A stretch of DNA of 64,000 bases. It comes from Mangrovimonas sp. YM274 (lineage in GTDB: Bacteria; Bacteroidota; Bacteroidia; Flavobacteriales; Flavobacteriaceae). The position numbers were made by a program, and so were the translations under genes. The DNA is taken from the NCBI RefSeq assembly GCF_030908385.1, contig NZ_CP133091.1:620001-684000 (forward strand), read 5' to 3'. Below are positions 43,929-52,375 of the stretch, piece by piece (the first letter of the stretch is position 1; every line of letters starts with the position of its first letter). The notes below the pieces were generated by a model. The model made no database searches. It was not told the origin of the DNA and was given only the letters and a program-made list of their open reading frames with translations.

Positions 43929-44557
43929 ATATTACCATAGCCTTTGTTTTAGGATTTATGGCTGCTTTTTTAGCTGTCATGCCTCCTGGGTTGTTGAATA
44001 TGACTGCTGCCAAAATCAGCTTAAAGGAAGGTCATATAAGAGGCATTGTATTTTCAATAGGCGCCTGTATTATTGTATTTGTCCAAACCCTTATCGCAAC
44101 CGTTTTTGCAAGATACTTAAATAGACATCCTGATGTTGTGGAAATTTTACAGCGCGTAGCTTTTGTGATTTTTGTGTTGGTAACCGTATATTTTCTTTTG
44201 GTTGCCAAGGGAGGCGGAAAGGCCGAAAAAGAACTAGAACCAAAAAGCAAGCGTAGCAGGTTTTTTCAGGGAATGTTTATGTCTAGCATCAATGTGTTTC
44301 CTATTCCGTTTCAGGCTTATATGGCCATTACGTTGGCATCGTTGGGTTGGCTGCAATTTGATACTACAAGTATTTCAGCCTATGTGTCTGGAGCCGCCAT
44401 GGGTTCGTTTGCCATGCTGTACATTTATATGTTCTTTTTTGAAAGAATCAAACATTTACAGTTTACCTCTCAGAAAAACATGAACTATATCATTGGTGGA
44501 ATAACAGGAATCATTTCTTTAATCACCTTGGTCAATATCATTAAGGACTTGAAATGA
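43925..44557 (+). CDS. LysE family translocator
   Basis: 210 residues using TTG at 43925, which overlaps the trmB stop. An ATG at 43958 would drop 11 residues from the first membrane segment, so the TTG is preferred. There are about six membrane segments, with the family signature AVMPPGLLNMTAAKISLKEG near residue 19. LysE/RhtB exporters remove amino acids or related metabolites. It is in an operon with trmB and the alkyltransferase-like gene, which overlaps its end by ATGA. Confidence 0.88.
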   Translation: MNITIAFVLGFMAAFLAVMPPGLLNMTAAKISLKEGHIRGIVFSIGACIIVFVQTLIATVFARYLNRHPDVVEILQRVAFVIFVLVTVYFLLVAKGGGKAEKELEPKSKRSRFFQGMFMSSINVFPIPFQAYMAITLASLGWLQFDTTSISAYVSGAAMGSFAMLYIYMFFFERIKHLQFTSQKNMNYIIGGITGIISLITLVNIIKDLK

Positions 44558-44883
44558 AACCCGAAACCTTAAGTTTTTTTGAAAAAGTATACGAGGTAGC
44601 CAAACAGATTCCAAGTGGGCGCGTAACCAGTTATGGCGCTATTGCCAAATACCTTGGTGCCGCCAGAAGTGCCCGAATGGTGGGATATGCCATGAATGGA
44701 TCTGCGGGGAAGGATGTGCCAGCGCATCGCGTTGTTAATCGTTTAGGGCTGCTCACGGGCAAATTTCATTTTGAAGGTTCCAACCATATGCAGCAATTGC
44801 TGGAAAGCGAAGGTGTAAAGGTTGCGAACAACCAAGTTCAAGACTTTGAAAAGGTATTTTGGGATCCTTCCAAAGAACTATAA
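44554..44883 (+). CDS. Alkyltransferase-like protein (ATL), MGMT family
   Basis: 109 residues. The O6-methylguanine-DNA methyltransferase C-terminal fold is clear: IPSGRVTSYGAIAKYLGAAR and SARMVGYAMNGSA. The active-site motif PCHR is PAHR (residues 56-59), with Ala57 replacing the alkyl-accepting Cys. That is the ATL pattern: it binds O6-alkylguanine, flips the base and recruits nucleotide-excision repair, but cannot remove the alkyl group itself. It overlaps the LysE gene by 4 bp, in the trmB-lysE operon. Confidence 0.92.
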   Translation: MKPETLSFFEKVYEVAKQIPSGRVTSYGAIAKYLGAARSARMVGYAMNGSAGKDVPAHRVVNRLGLLTGKFHFEGSNHMQQLLESEGVKVANNQVQDFEKVFWDPSKEL

Positions 44884-44946
44884 TTAATCTAAATTTGGGC
44901 ATAAATCATTTCAATTAAACTGTTTCTCATTCTAAACAATTCACAG

Positions 44947-44954
44947 TATATTTG
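44947..44954 (+). promoter_or_regulatory. -7 promoter element of the Fe-S operon
   Basis: TATATTTG exactly matches TAnnTTTG, followed after 3 bp by a palindrome that would overlap the transcription start. It is 142 bp before the Mrp-like start, giving a 5' leader of about 135 nt. Confidence 0.5.
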
Positions 44955-44957
44955 CAT

Positions 44958-44974
44958 TTTAGAATAAGTCTAAA
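44958..44974. promoter_or_regulatory. Palindromic operator candidate for the Fe-S operon
   Basis: TTTAGAATAAGTCTAAA: 6-bp arms TTTAGA/TCTAAA with a 5-bp centre. It begins 4 bp after the -7 box, where a bound repressor would block transcription start. The layout resembles iron- or redox-responsive operators of the Fur class; the regulator is not identified. Confidence 0.45.
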
Positions 44975-45095
44975 TTAGTGAGCCTTAGCTTTTTGTAAAG
45001 AGGTCTGGATTTGAGAAGTCATATCTGAAAATTCTACCTTGAAAAATTGCAGGCCCAAATTTTTAAAAGCGAAAATTCTACGTAGTTAGCATATT

Positions 45096-46229
45096 ATGAA
45101 GTTAAAAAAACAAGATATATCAAAAGCACTAGAAAGTATTTCTGCTCCTGGAGAAGGACAAAATATGATTGAAAGTGGCGCCGTAACCAATATAGTGACT
45201 TTTGGAGATGAGGTAGTAGTAGATATTACTATTTCAAACCCAAGTTTACAAGCCAAAAAGAAAACTGAAGTGGAGATCATGAAAGTCATCCACGACAAGG
45301 TGTATGAAAAGGCTAAAGTGAAGGTAAATGTAAAAGTTGAGGCAGCAGAAAAGCCGAAGAATGAAATTAAAGGGAAGAAAATTCCTGGAATCCAAAATAT
45401 CATAGCCGTTGCTTCTGGAAAAGGAGGGGTTGGAAAATCTACCGTTACTTCCAATTTAGCTGTATCCTTGGCCAAAATGGGATTCAATGTAGGAATATTG
45501 GATGCCGATATTTATGGGCCTTCCGTACCTATCATGTTTGATGTGGAGAATGAAAAGCCCGTAGCTGTTAATGTGGAAGGAAAGTCGAAAATGAAGCCCA
45601 TCGAAAGCTATGGAGTGAAGGTATTGTCAATTGGATTTTTCACCAAACCAGACCAAGCCGTAGTATGGCGAGGGCCAATGGCGGCAAAAGCCTTAAATCA
45701 AATGATTTTTGATGCGGCTTGGGGAGACTTGGATTTCTTATTAATCGATTTACCTCCGGGAACCGGTGATATCCATTTAAGCATTATGCAATCCTTGCCA
45801 ATTACTGGTGCGGTTGTGGTAAGTACACCGCAAAATGTGGCCCTGGCCGATGCCAAAAAAGGAGTGGCTATGTTCCAACAGGACAGTATAAATGTGCCGG
45901 TTTTAGGTATTATCGAAAATATGGCCTATTTTACACCTGCTGAATTGCCTGAGAATAAATATTATATCTTTGGTAAGGAAGGCGCCAAGAATTTGGCAGA
46001 AGATTTAGAAGTGCCGTTTTTGGGGGAAATTCCTTTGGTACAGAGTATTCGTGAAGCTGGGGATGTAGGTCGTCCAGCAGCCTTACAAACCGCTACTGCC
46101 TTGGAGCAATCTTTTGAAGCGATTACCCGAAATGTGGTTGAGCAAGTGGTAAGACGAAACGAGGATTTGCCACCAACCGAGGCGATAAAAATTACAACCA
46201 TGGCAGGGTGTTCTGCCGTTAAGAAATAG
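45096..46229 (+). CDS. Mrp/NBP35-type Fe-S cluster carrier ATPase
   Basis: 377 residues. An N-terminal MIP18/DUF59-type domain (about 1-90) is followed by the ParA-like ATPase with Walker A SGKGGVGKSTVTSNLA near 108-123, plus DADIYGPS and LIDLPPGTGD. The region that carries CxxC in classical Mrp (after IENMAYF) reads TPAELPENKYYIFG, with no Cys pair. It is likely an Fe-S assembly factor, as the downstream NifU-type gene 24 bp away suggests, but cluster binding must use other ligands or a partner. Confidence 0.92.
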   Translation: MKLKKQDISKALESISAPGEGQNMIESGAVTNIVTFGDEVVVDITISNPSLQAKKKTEVEIMKVIHDKVYEKAKVKVNVKVEAAEKPKNEIKGKKIPGIQNIIAVASGKGGVGKSTVTSNLAVSLAKMGFNVGILDADIYGPSVPIMFDVENEKPVAVNVEGKSKMKPIESYGVKVLSIGFFTKPDQAVVWRGPMAAKALNQMIFDAAWGDLDFLLIDLPPGTGDIHLSIMQSLPITGAVVVSTPQNVALADAKKGVAMFQQDSINVPVLGIIENMAYFTPAELPENKYYIFGKEGAKNLAEDLEVPFLGEIPLVQSIREAGDVGRPAALQTATALEQSFEAITRNVVEQVVRRNEDLPPTEAIKITTMAGCSAVKK

Positions 46230-46253
46230 TAAGTCACATTATTCATATAAATA

Positions 46254-46496
46254 ATGACAACAGAAGAATTAAAATTAAATGTAGAAAAGGCGCTAGCTGA
46301 AATCCGTCCCTTTTTGGAAAGTGACGGAGGAAACATTTCCCTGGTTTCAATTGAAGGCGATAAATTGGTTAAAGTGCAGTTGGAAGGAGCCTGTGTTGGA
46401 TGCAGTGTTAATCAAATGACATTAAAATCCGGTGTGGAAATGACCATTAAAAAATATGCGCCTCAAATTGAACAAGTCATCAATGTAGAGGCATAA
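46254..46496 (+). CDS. NifU C-terminal domain Fe-S scaffold
   Basis: 80 residues, a stand-alone Nfu-type domain. The cluster motif is ACVGCSVNQMTLKSGVE, with Cys47 and Cys50 (CxxC). Two such domains bind a 4Fe-4S cluster between them and hand it to apo-proteins. It lies 24 bp after the Mrp-like ATPase, so both are probably in one operon for Fe-S delivery. Confidence 0.94.
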   Translation: MTTEELKLNVEKALAEIRPFLESDGGNISLVSIEGDKLVKVQLEGACVGCSVNQMTLKSGVEMTIKKYAPQIEQVINVEA

Positions 46497-46569
46497 CGAG
46501 TCGACTCTTTAAGACTCATCAATGAATTCCCAAATGACAAATATCATATAAATCAATATTTCATGTGTA

Positions 46570-46577
46570 TATTTTTG
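46570..46577 (+). promoter_or_regulatory. Putative -7 element of the reductase-ferredoxin pair
   Basis: TATTTTTG fits TAnnTTTG, 19 bp before the reductase ATG, in the 100-bp gap after the NifU-type gene. It suggests a separate promoter. Confidence 0.4.
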
Positions 46578-46596
46578 TCGCAGAAAGAACTAATTC

Positions 46597-47658
46597 ATGA
46601 TTAAAACAGATATTCTTATTATTGGCGCTGGGCCAACAGGACTTTTTACGGTATTCGAAGCAGGATTATTAAAATTAAAATGTCACTTGATAGATGCCTT
46701 ACCACAACCTGGAGGACAGTGTTCCGAAATATATCCTAAAAAACCTATTTACGATATTCCTGCCTATCCAGAGATTCTGGCTGGTGATTTAACCGAAAAA
46801 CTTTTGGAGCAAGGCAAACAGTTTGAACCAGGCTTTACCTTGGGAGAGCGTGCTGAAACCATTGAAAAATTGGAGGACGGTAGTTTTATTGTGACCACCA
46901 ACAAAGGAACAAAGCACCATGCGCCAGTGGTTGCCATTGCAGGAGGTTTGGGAAGTTTTGAACCAAGAAAGCCTTTAATACACAACATTGCAAACTTCGA
47001 GGATAAAGGCGTAGAATATATGATTAAGGATCCTGAAGTGTATCGCAACAAGAGAGTGGTCATTGCAGGTGGAGGAGATTCGGCGTTGGACTGGAGTATC
47101 TTTTTAAGCGATGTCGCTTCAGAAGTCACTCTAATCCATAGACGAAATGAGTTTAGGGGGGCCTTAGATTCTGTTGAGAAAGTTCAGGAACTGAAGAATA
47201 AAGGGAAGATCAATTTAATTACTCCAGCAGAAGTTGTTGGTATTTTGGGAGATGATCATGTAGCAGGTGTTGTAGTCACCAAAGCAGATCATATCCCTAC
47301 AGAATTTGAGATAGAATGTGACCATTTCATTCCTCTTTTTGGTTTGTCACCTAAATTAGGGCCGATTGCCGATTGGGGATTGGAAATTGAAAAAAATGCC
47401 ATTAAAGTGGATAATTCTCTGGATTACCAAACCAATATTCCCGGTATTTTTGCTATTGGAGATGTCAATACGTACCCAGGAAAGTTGAAATTGATTTTGT
47501 GTGGTTTTCATGAGGCGACTTTAATGTGTCAGGCAGCATATCAAATTATCAATCCAGGGAAACGCTATGTGTTGAAGTATACAACCGTAAGCGGTATTGA
47601 TGGGTTTGATGGCACTAGAAAAGAAGCGCCAAAGGCAGTTGTTAAATCAATCGACTAA
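46597..47658 (+). CDS. Ferredoxin--NADP reductase-like FAD flavoprotein
   Basis: 353 residues. The FAD dinucleotide fold IIGAGPTGLFTVFEAG is at the N-terminus, with PGGQCSEIYPKKPIYDIPAY as a thioredoxin-reductase-like FNR signature. The NAD(P) fold is VVIAGGGDSALDWSIFL, and the C-terminal FAIGDVNTYPGKLKLILCGF completes FAD binding. No redox CxxC of thioredoxin reductase is present. It lies 5 bp before the 2Fe-2S ferredoxin gene, the likely electron partner. Confidence 0.93.
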   Translation: MIKTDILIIGAGPTGLFTVFEAGLLKLKCHLIDALPQPGGQCSEIYPKKPIYDIPAYPEILAGDLTEKLLEQGKQFEPGFTLGERAETIEKLEDGSFIVTTNKGTKHHAPVVAIAGGLGSFEPRKPLIHNIANFEDKGVEYMIKDPEVYRNKRVVIAGGGDSALDWSIFLSDVASEVTLIHRRNEFRGALDSVEKVQELKNKGKINLITPAEVVGILGDDHVAGVVVTKADHIPTEFEIECDHFIPLFGLSPKLGPIADWGLEIEKNAIKVDNSLDYQTNIPGIFAIGDVNTYPGKLKLILCGFHEATLMCQAAYQIINPGKRYVLKYTTVSGIDGFDGTRKEAPKAVVKSID

Positions 47659-47663
47659 TAGGG

Positions 47664-47996
47664 ATGAGTCAAGATATCAATATTACAATTATAGATCGAG
47701 AAGGGGTGTCTCACGAAGTTGAGGCACCTACTGATATGGCCATGAACCTTATGGAGGTGGTGAGAAGTTATGAATTGGCTCCAGAGGGCACGATAGGTGT
47801 TTGTGGAGGAATGGCTATGTGTGCTTCTTGCCAATGCTATGTGCTTTCCGAGCATGAATTGCCAGAAATGCAAGATGAGGAAGAGGCTATGTTAGCCGAA
47901 GCTTTCTACGTAAAGGATAGTAGTAGATTGGGGTGCCAAATTCAGATGACCCAAGAGTTGGAAGGTCTGAAGGTGGAATTGGCGCCTGAATCCTAA
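47664..47996 (+). CDS. 2Fe-2S ferredoxin (adrenodoxin-type)
   Basis: 110 residues. Cluster ligands follow the C-x5-C-x2-C pattern at Cys47, Cys53 and Cys56 (VCGGMAMCASC), with the fourth at Cys91 (LGCQIQ). An extra Cys58 follows. The acidic surface (EMQDEEEAMLAEA) suits interaction with a reductase. It probably carries electrons from the adjacent flavoprotein to Fe-S assembly or an oxygenase. Confidence 0.94.
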   Translation: MSQDINITIIDREGVSHEVEAPTDMAMNLMEVVRSYELAPEGTIGVCGGMAMCASCQCYVLSEHELPEMQDEEEAMLAEAFYVKDSSRLGCQIQMTQELEGLKVELAPES

Positions 47997-48012
47997 ATTA
48001 TCCTTAGAGGGC

Positions 48013-48915
48013 TCATTTAAACTGTTGGTGGTAACTAGAGAGTTTTTGAGGACCTTCGAGCATGTCTCTTACAATTTTTAGGGTGCCATCATCTGTGGTG
48101 GAAGTTTCCCATTTAATAAGCGAGATTTCTCCATTTTCAATTTCAATACCAGTGATGCATCTGGGATGGACGCAGCTCCCATCATTAAAAAAGGGAATTT
48201 CTTCAGGAGAAGGGAACCTTGGACGATGGGTATGTCCTATAATGGTTATTAAATTGTTGTTCTCCTGAATCCAATTCTTGATCCGGCGTTCAACTTTGAT
48301 AAGTTCCTTGTAATTTATGGCTGGACTTGTAGGGTCGGCAATGCCCATTACATTGAGAGGTTTCCAGAGAATCCTAACCAAAAACCGACTCCATTTCCAA
48401 CATACATAATTCCACCAATCCGCTTGATGGCCGTGTGTTAAAAACAACTCTTGGCCAGTAATGGAATGTTTTAGAACAATGGCTTCGTGTATGGCAATGC
48501 CTGGGAAGAGTGGTTTGTGAGTGCCCGTACGCTTGTCGAAATAACTATAAAGCTGCTTTTTGACAAATTCAGGGTTTTTATACACCATATCATGGTTGCC
48601 CCATAACATCGTTAGTCGGTCCTGATTGAAATAGCGTTGTATTTGGCGATATACATTTTTGTGGGCCTGAAGAATATTGCCGTAATTCAGGTTTTCCCAT
48701 AAATCATCCCCATCACCCAATTCACAATAGTGGAACCCTTTGTTAAAATACTGCTGTAACGCATGAAGGTAGATGTTTCTATTGTTGGCAAAATCATCTG
48801 CAAAACTATTGTCTCCCCGATGACAATCACTTAAAATTATGAATTTACTCTTGTCGTCAAACGGAATGACCTTTGCATTTTTATAGGCTCTATCTAATCT
48901 AGATTTCGAAGACAT
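48013..48915 (-). CDS. Metallophosphoesterase
   Basis: 300 residues from ATG at 48915 (five residues after an earlier, less likely ATG). Calcineurin-like motifs are in order: FIILSDCHRGD, ELGDGDDLWEN, LWGNHD, LTHGHQADWW and IIGHTHRPRF, which together make the dimetal site. The substrate is unknown; the size and motif set recall lipid-A or nucleotide-cleaving phosphoesterases. It is convergent with the ferredoxin gene (16 bp apart). Confidence 0.9.
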   Translation of the reverse strand: MSSKSRLDRAYKNAKVIPFDDKSKFIILSDCHRGDNSFADDFANNRNIYLHALQQYFNKGFHYCELGDGDDLWENLNYGNILQAHKNVYRQIQRYFNQDRLTMLWGNHDMVYKNPEFVKKQLYSYFDKRTGTHKPLFPGIAIHEAIVLKHSITGQELFLTHGHQADWWNYVCWKWSRFLVRILWKPLNVMGIADPTSPAINYKELIKVERRIKNWIQENNNLITIIGHTHRPRFPSPEEIPFFNDGSCVHPRCITGIEIENGEISLIKWETSTTDDGTLKIVRDMLEGPQKLSSYHQQFK

Positions 48916-48932
48916 AATATAAAGATGCACAA

Positions 48933-48958
48933 AAAAAGCGAGTATAAACTCGCTTTTT
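48933..48958 (-). terminator. Terminator of the acyl-CoA dehydrogenase gene
   Basis: Stem AAAAAGCGAGT/ACTCGCTTTTT with loop ATAA. Reading leftwards it follows the stop at 48978 by about 20 bp and is followed by T's. Confidence 0.88.
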
Positions 48959-48977
48959 ATAACATATTTTATATCAA

Positions 48978-50156
48978 TTATTTGAAGGCATTGAGACCCG
49001 TAATGTCTAAACCGGTAATGAGTAAGTGGATATCGTGGGTGCCTTCGTAGGTAATTACACTTTCCAAATTCATGGAATGACGCATAATACTGTATTCTCC
49101 CGTAATTCCCATACCTCCTAACATTTGGCGTGCTTCACGGGCAATATTAATAGCCATGTCCACATTATTTCTCTTAGCCATTGAGATTTGAGCAGAAGTT
49201 GCTTTGCCTTCATTTCTCAATACGCCAAGACGCCAGGTCAATAATTGGGCTTTGGTAATTTCGGTAATCATTTCCGCTAATTTCTTTTGTTGTAATTGAA
49301 ATTGCCCAATAGGTTTTCCAAATTGGATACGCTCCTTACTATATCTCAAAGCAGTATCATAGCAGTCCATAGCCGCACCAATAGCACCCCAGGCAATACC
49401 AAATCTAGCAGAATCCAAACATCCTAGAGGTGCTCCCAAACCAGATTTTCCAGGTAGAAGATTTTCTTTTGGAACCTTTACGTTATCAAATATGAGCTCT
49501 CCCGTGGCCGATGCTCTTAAAGACCATTTGTTGTGGGTTTCAGGTGTAGAAAAACCTTCCATGCCGCGTTCTACAATTAGCCCGTGGATGCGTCCTTCTT
49601 CATTTTTGGCCCATACAACCGCAACCTGTGCGAAAGGAGCATTTGAAATCCACATTTTGGCACCATTCAATAGATAGTGGTCTCCCATATCCTTAAAGTT
49701 GGTCACCATGCCACCTGGGTTACTTCCGTGATCGGGCTCAGTCAATCCGAAGCAGCCCATCCATTCCCCACTGGCCAATTTTGGCAAGTACTTTTGGCGT
49801 TGCTCCTCAGAACCGTATTTCCAAATGGGATACATTACCAAGGATGATTGTACAGATGCTGTACTGCGCACGCCAGAATCTCCTCTTTCAATTTCTTGCA
49901 TGATCAAACCATAAGAAATTTGATCCAGTCCAGCACCACCATATTCTTCAGGGATGTATGGGCCAAAGGCGCCTATTTCTGCCAATCCGTTGATGATTTG
50001 TGTTGGGAATTCTGCGCGTTGTGCATAGTCCTCGATAATTGGAGATACATCACGTTTTACCCATTCACGGGCGGCATCTCGAACCAATTTGTGCTCTTCG
50101 GTTAGCAATTCATCGAGTTGAAAATAGTCTGGTGCTTCAAATAAATCTGGTTTCAT
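48978..50156 (-). CDS. Acyl-CoA dehydrogenase, glutaryl-CoA dehydrogenase-like
   Basis: 392 residues. FAD/acyl-CoA motifs: CFGLTEPDHGSNPGGMVTNF, WISNAPFAQVAVVWAK and the catalytic Glu in SVITYEGTHDIHLLI near the end. The EGTHDIH form and the overall pattern match glutaryl-CoA dehydrogenase, which oxidises and decarboxylates glutaryl-CoA in lysine and tryptophan degradation. A saccharopine dehydrogenase-like gene occurs elsewhere in the window (27064), consistent with lysine breakdown but not linked to it. Confidence 0.9.
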   Translation of the reverse strand: MKPDLFEAPDYFQLDELLTEEHKLVRDAAREWVKRDVSPIIEDYAQRAEFPTQIINGLAEIGAFGPYIPEEYGGAGLDQISYGLIMQEIERGDSGVRSTASVQSSLVMYPIWKYGSEEQRQKYLPKLASGEWMGCFGLTEPDHGSNPGGMVTNFKDMGDHYLLNGAKMWISNAPFAQVAVVWAKNEEGRIHGLIVERGMEGFSTPETHNKWSLRASATGELIFDNVKVPKENLLPGKSGLGAPLGCLDSARFGIAWGAIGAAMDCYDTALRYSKERIQFGKPIGQFQLQQKKLAEMITEITKAQLLTWRLGVLRNEGKATSAQISMAKRNNVDMAINIAREARQMLGGMGITGEYSIMRHSMNLESVITYEGTHDIHLLITGLDITGLNAFK

Positions 50157-50306
50157 GCTATATTTTTAATGTGATGATTGCACTTTTAGGCAACCATTTC
50201 AATTGTTTTTAGTTATGATCGCATTTTTTAAGTCCTTTACGTTCAGGGACTTTTTTTGAGCGGTTCACAAAAGTAGCGAAAACGTTTTCAGTGCACAATT
50301 TTTGAA

Positions 50307-51020
50307 TTACATTTTCAGATAAAAATCTTGGGTAAGGGCTATGTAATCTTTGGTGTATTGGTGACGGGCTGTTTCAATGATAAGTTCTTTGGTGTCTACT
50401 TCTGTTTCATTGAATGAGAATTGAATAAGGCTGCGCTTGATGTCAGTATCTGGGGTGCCTTTTACCTGTAGAATTTTATTGGGATACAATTGCAATGCTT
50501 TTGCTAATCCAATGAAGTTATCCGTTTCAGAATAAGGAATGATGACGCAAAATATGCCATTTTGAGCCAACAAATGTGATGCACTTTGCAATAGATGACC
50601 AAAAGGCATGGCGTCTTCAAAACGAGCCAAGTCACGTTGTGTATTGTCTGTTTTGTAAGCATCAGCATAAAAAGGCGGGTTGGAAATGATCAAATCGTAT
50701 TTGTCTTCTATTTCCTCTACAAATTCTTGCAGTGAGGCATGGTAACAGAACAAACGGTCACCCCAAGGAGAGTTTTCAAAATTGTAGACGCACTGTTCGT
50801 AGGCATCATCATCAATTTCTAAAGCATCGATGAGTTCGGCATTACAACGCTGCGCCAACATAAGGGCCAAAACACCAGTTCCAGCACCAATATCCAAAAC
50901 AGAAAAAGGGTTGGCTTCTACTGAGGCCCATGCGCCCAAAAGCACGCTGTCTGTACCAATTTTCATGGCACATTGGTCCTGTTCAACAGTAAATTGCTTA
51001 AATGCAAAGGGTTTGTTCAT
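50307..51020 (-). CDS. tRNA1(Val) (adenine(37)-N6)-methyltransferase
   Basis: 237 residues. The SAM motif SVLDIGAGTGVLALMLAQRC is at about 38-57 and the N6-adenine MTase motif is NPPFYADAYKTDN (NPPF/Y). The N-terminal FKQFTVEQDQCAMKIGTDSVLLGAWA matches TrmN6/YfiC. It methylates A37 of tRNA-Val1. It lies 13 bp downstream of rimM on the same strand. Confidence 0.92.
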   Translation of the reverse strand: MNKPFAFKQFTVEQDQCAMKIGTDSVLLGAWASVEANPFSVLDIGAGTGVLALMLAQRCNAELIDALEIDDDAYEQCVYNFENSPWGDRLFCYHASLQEFVEEIEDKYDLIISNPPFYADAYKTDNTQRDLARFEDAMPFGHLLQSASHLLAQNGIFCVIIPYSETDNFIGLAKALQLYPNKILQVKGTPDTDIKRSLIQFSFNETEVDTKELIIETARHQYTKDYIALTQDFYLKM

Positions 51021-51033
51021 GCTGTTCTACAAT

Positions 51034-51561
51034 TTATTCCAGGTACAAATCGATGAGGCCTTCTGGTGTTTCCACCACAATGGTTTTGGTGTTTCTATTA
51101 ACTTCCTTTATGAATTCATCATTCATAGGAATCAAGATTTCAATACCATCTCGGTCTATTTCAAAAAGTGCTTGCGCTGTACTGTCATTAATCGCTTTAA
51201 TGGTTCCTATAGGCCCAAACCTGGTGTCCTCGATACTAAACCCAATAACTTCGTGGAAGTAGAATTTGTTGCCTTCTAATTTAGGTAAAAATTCCAGGGG
51301 CAGGTATAGATCACATTTCATAATGCTGTCGGCATCCTGTTCGGTGTCCACTTCTTCAAATTTAAGGCGAAGCAAATCTGATTTGTGCAACTGAGAGGAT
51401 TCTATAAAAAATGGAACCAAGTTGTTGCGCAGTTCTACAAAAACCGATTCTAGATGGTCGTATAGTTCCGGTTCGTCGGTATCTAATTTCGCCAATACTT
51501 CGCCTTTGAAACTATATTTTTTAACAATCTTACCTAGATAGAAGCAATCTTTTTTTTGCAT
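51034..51561 (-). CDS. rimM: Ribosome maturation factor RimM
   Basis: 175 residues. The N-terminal beta barrel opens with CFYLGKIVKKYSFKGEVLAK and the C-terminal PRC barrel includes FYFHEVIGFSIEDTRFGPIG and ILIPMNDEFIKEV, as in RimM. It assists maturation of the 30S head and binds S19. It lies downstream of rpsP, a conserved pairing, but a hairpin separates them. Confidence 0.95.
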   Translation of the reverse strand: MQKKDCFYLGKIVKKYSFKGEVLAKLDTDEPELYDHLESVFVELRNNLVPFFIESSQLHKSDLLRLKFEEVDTEQDADSIMKCDLYLPLEFLPKLEGNKFYFHEVIGFSIEDTRFGPIGTIKAINDSTAQALFEIDRDGIEILIPMNDEFIKEVNRNTKTIVVETPEGLIDLYLE

Positions 51562-51622
51562 TGTAAGTGGGTTTTACCTTGGAATAAATAAGTTAGGTGT
51601 GCTTGGTTGAAGGAATGGGGTA

Positions 51623-51655
51623 CAAAAAACTCCGATAGCAGCTATCGGAGTTTTA
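51623..51655 (-). terminator. Hairpin between rpsP and rimM
   Basis: A 13-bp perfect stem (AAAACTCCGATAG/CTATCGGAGTTTT) with a CAG loop, followed by T's when read leftwards. It should reduce rimM expression relative to rpsP, matching the higher demand for the ribosomal protein. Confidence 0.85.
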
Positions 51656-51676
51656 AAAGTATAAAAAATAAATTTT

Positions 51677-52207
51677 TTATTCCTCTTCGTTAGCAGCAGT
51701 TTCTTCTTCTGCTGTTTCAGCGTTTGCAGCTTCTTCAGCAGCTTTAGCTTCTGCCTCAGCTTCAGCAGCCGCAGCCGCTCTAGCGTCGTTTACAGCTTTT
51801 TCCGCTTCCAATGCTTTTGCCTTAGCATCTGCATCAGCTTTTGCTAAAGTATCCTTCTTAGCATCTACTTTTCCGCTTTTCTCTTCCAACCAAGCATTGA
51901 ATTTAGCTTCAGCTTGCTCTTCTGTTAAAGCTCCCTTTCTTACTCCACCAGCTAAATGGTTTTTAAGTAAAGCTCCTTTGTAAGACAAAATAGCTCTAGC
52001 CGTATCAGTAGGTTGCGCACCATTCTGAAGCCATTTTACAGCACCATCAACATCCAAATCAATAGTAGCTGGGTTAGAAGTTGGATTGTAAGTTCCTAAT
52101 TTTTCTAAGAATTTACCATCTCTTTTTGCTCTTGCATCTGCTGCAACGATCCAGTAAAAAGGTTTTCCTTTTTTACCGTGTCTTTGTAATCTGATTTTAA
52201 CTGACAT
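51677..52207 (-). CDS. rpsP: 30S ribosomal protein S16 with long acidic/Ala-rich tail
   Basis: 176 residues, about twice the usual 80-90. The canonical S16 core fills about 1-80 ([33 protein letters not shown], and [20 protein letters not shown]). From about residue 110 a low-complexity Ala/Glu/Lys extension ends in [10 protein letters not shown] and is predicted helical. Such extended S16 is seen in other Bacteroidota. It is the first gene before rimM. Confidence 0.95.
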   Translation of the reverse strand: MSVKIRLQRHGKKGKPFYWIVAADARAKRDGKFLEKLGTYNPTSNPATIDLDVDGAVKWLQNGAQPTDTARAILSYKGALLKNHLAGGVRKGALTEEQAEAKFNAWLEEKSGKVDAKKDTLAKADADAKAKALEAEKAVNDARAAAAAEAEAEAKAAEEAANAETAEEETAANEEE

Positions 52208-52375
52208 ATCAATTAATTAGTGAGGTTCTCGACCTCGGTTATTAATAAGTGTGCAAAGATACTACATTTTTAATTAATTGCATAAATTTTTTAGAATTAG
52301 ACTTTAATTGAAATTTTATTATACTTTTGGGTTTTTCAAAACGTTATTTTAATTTGTGTCCGAAATAAAAGCCCT

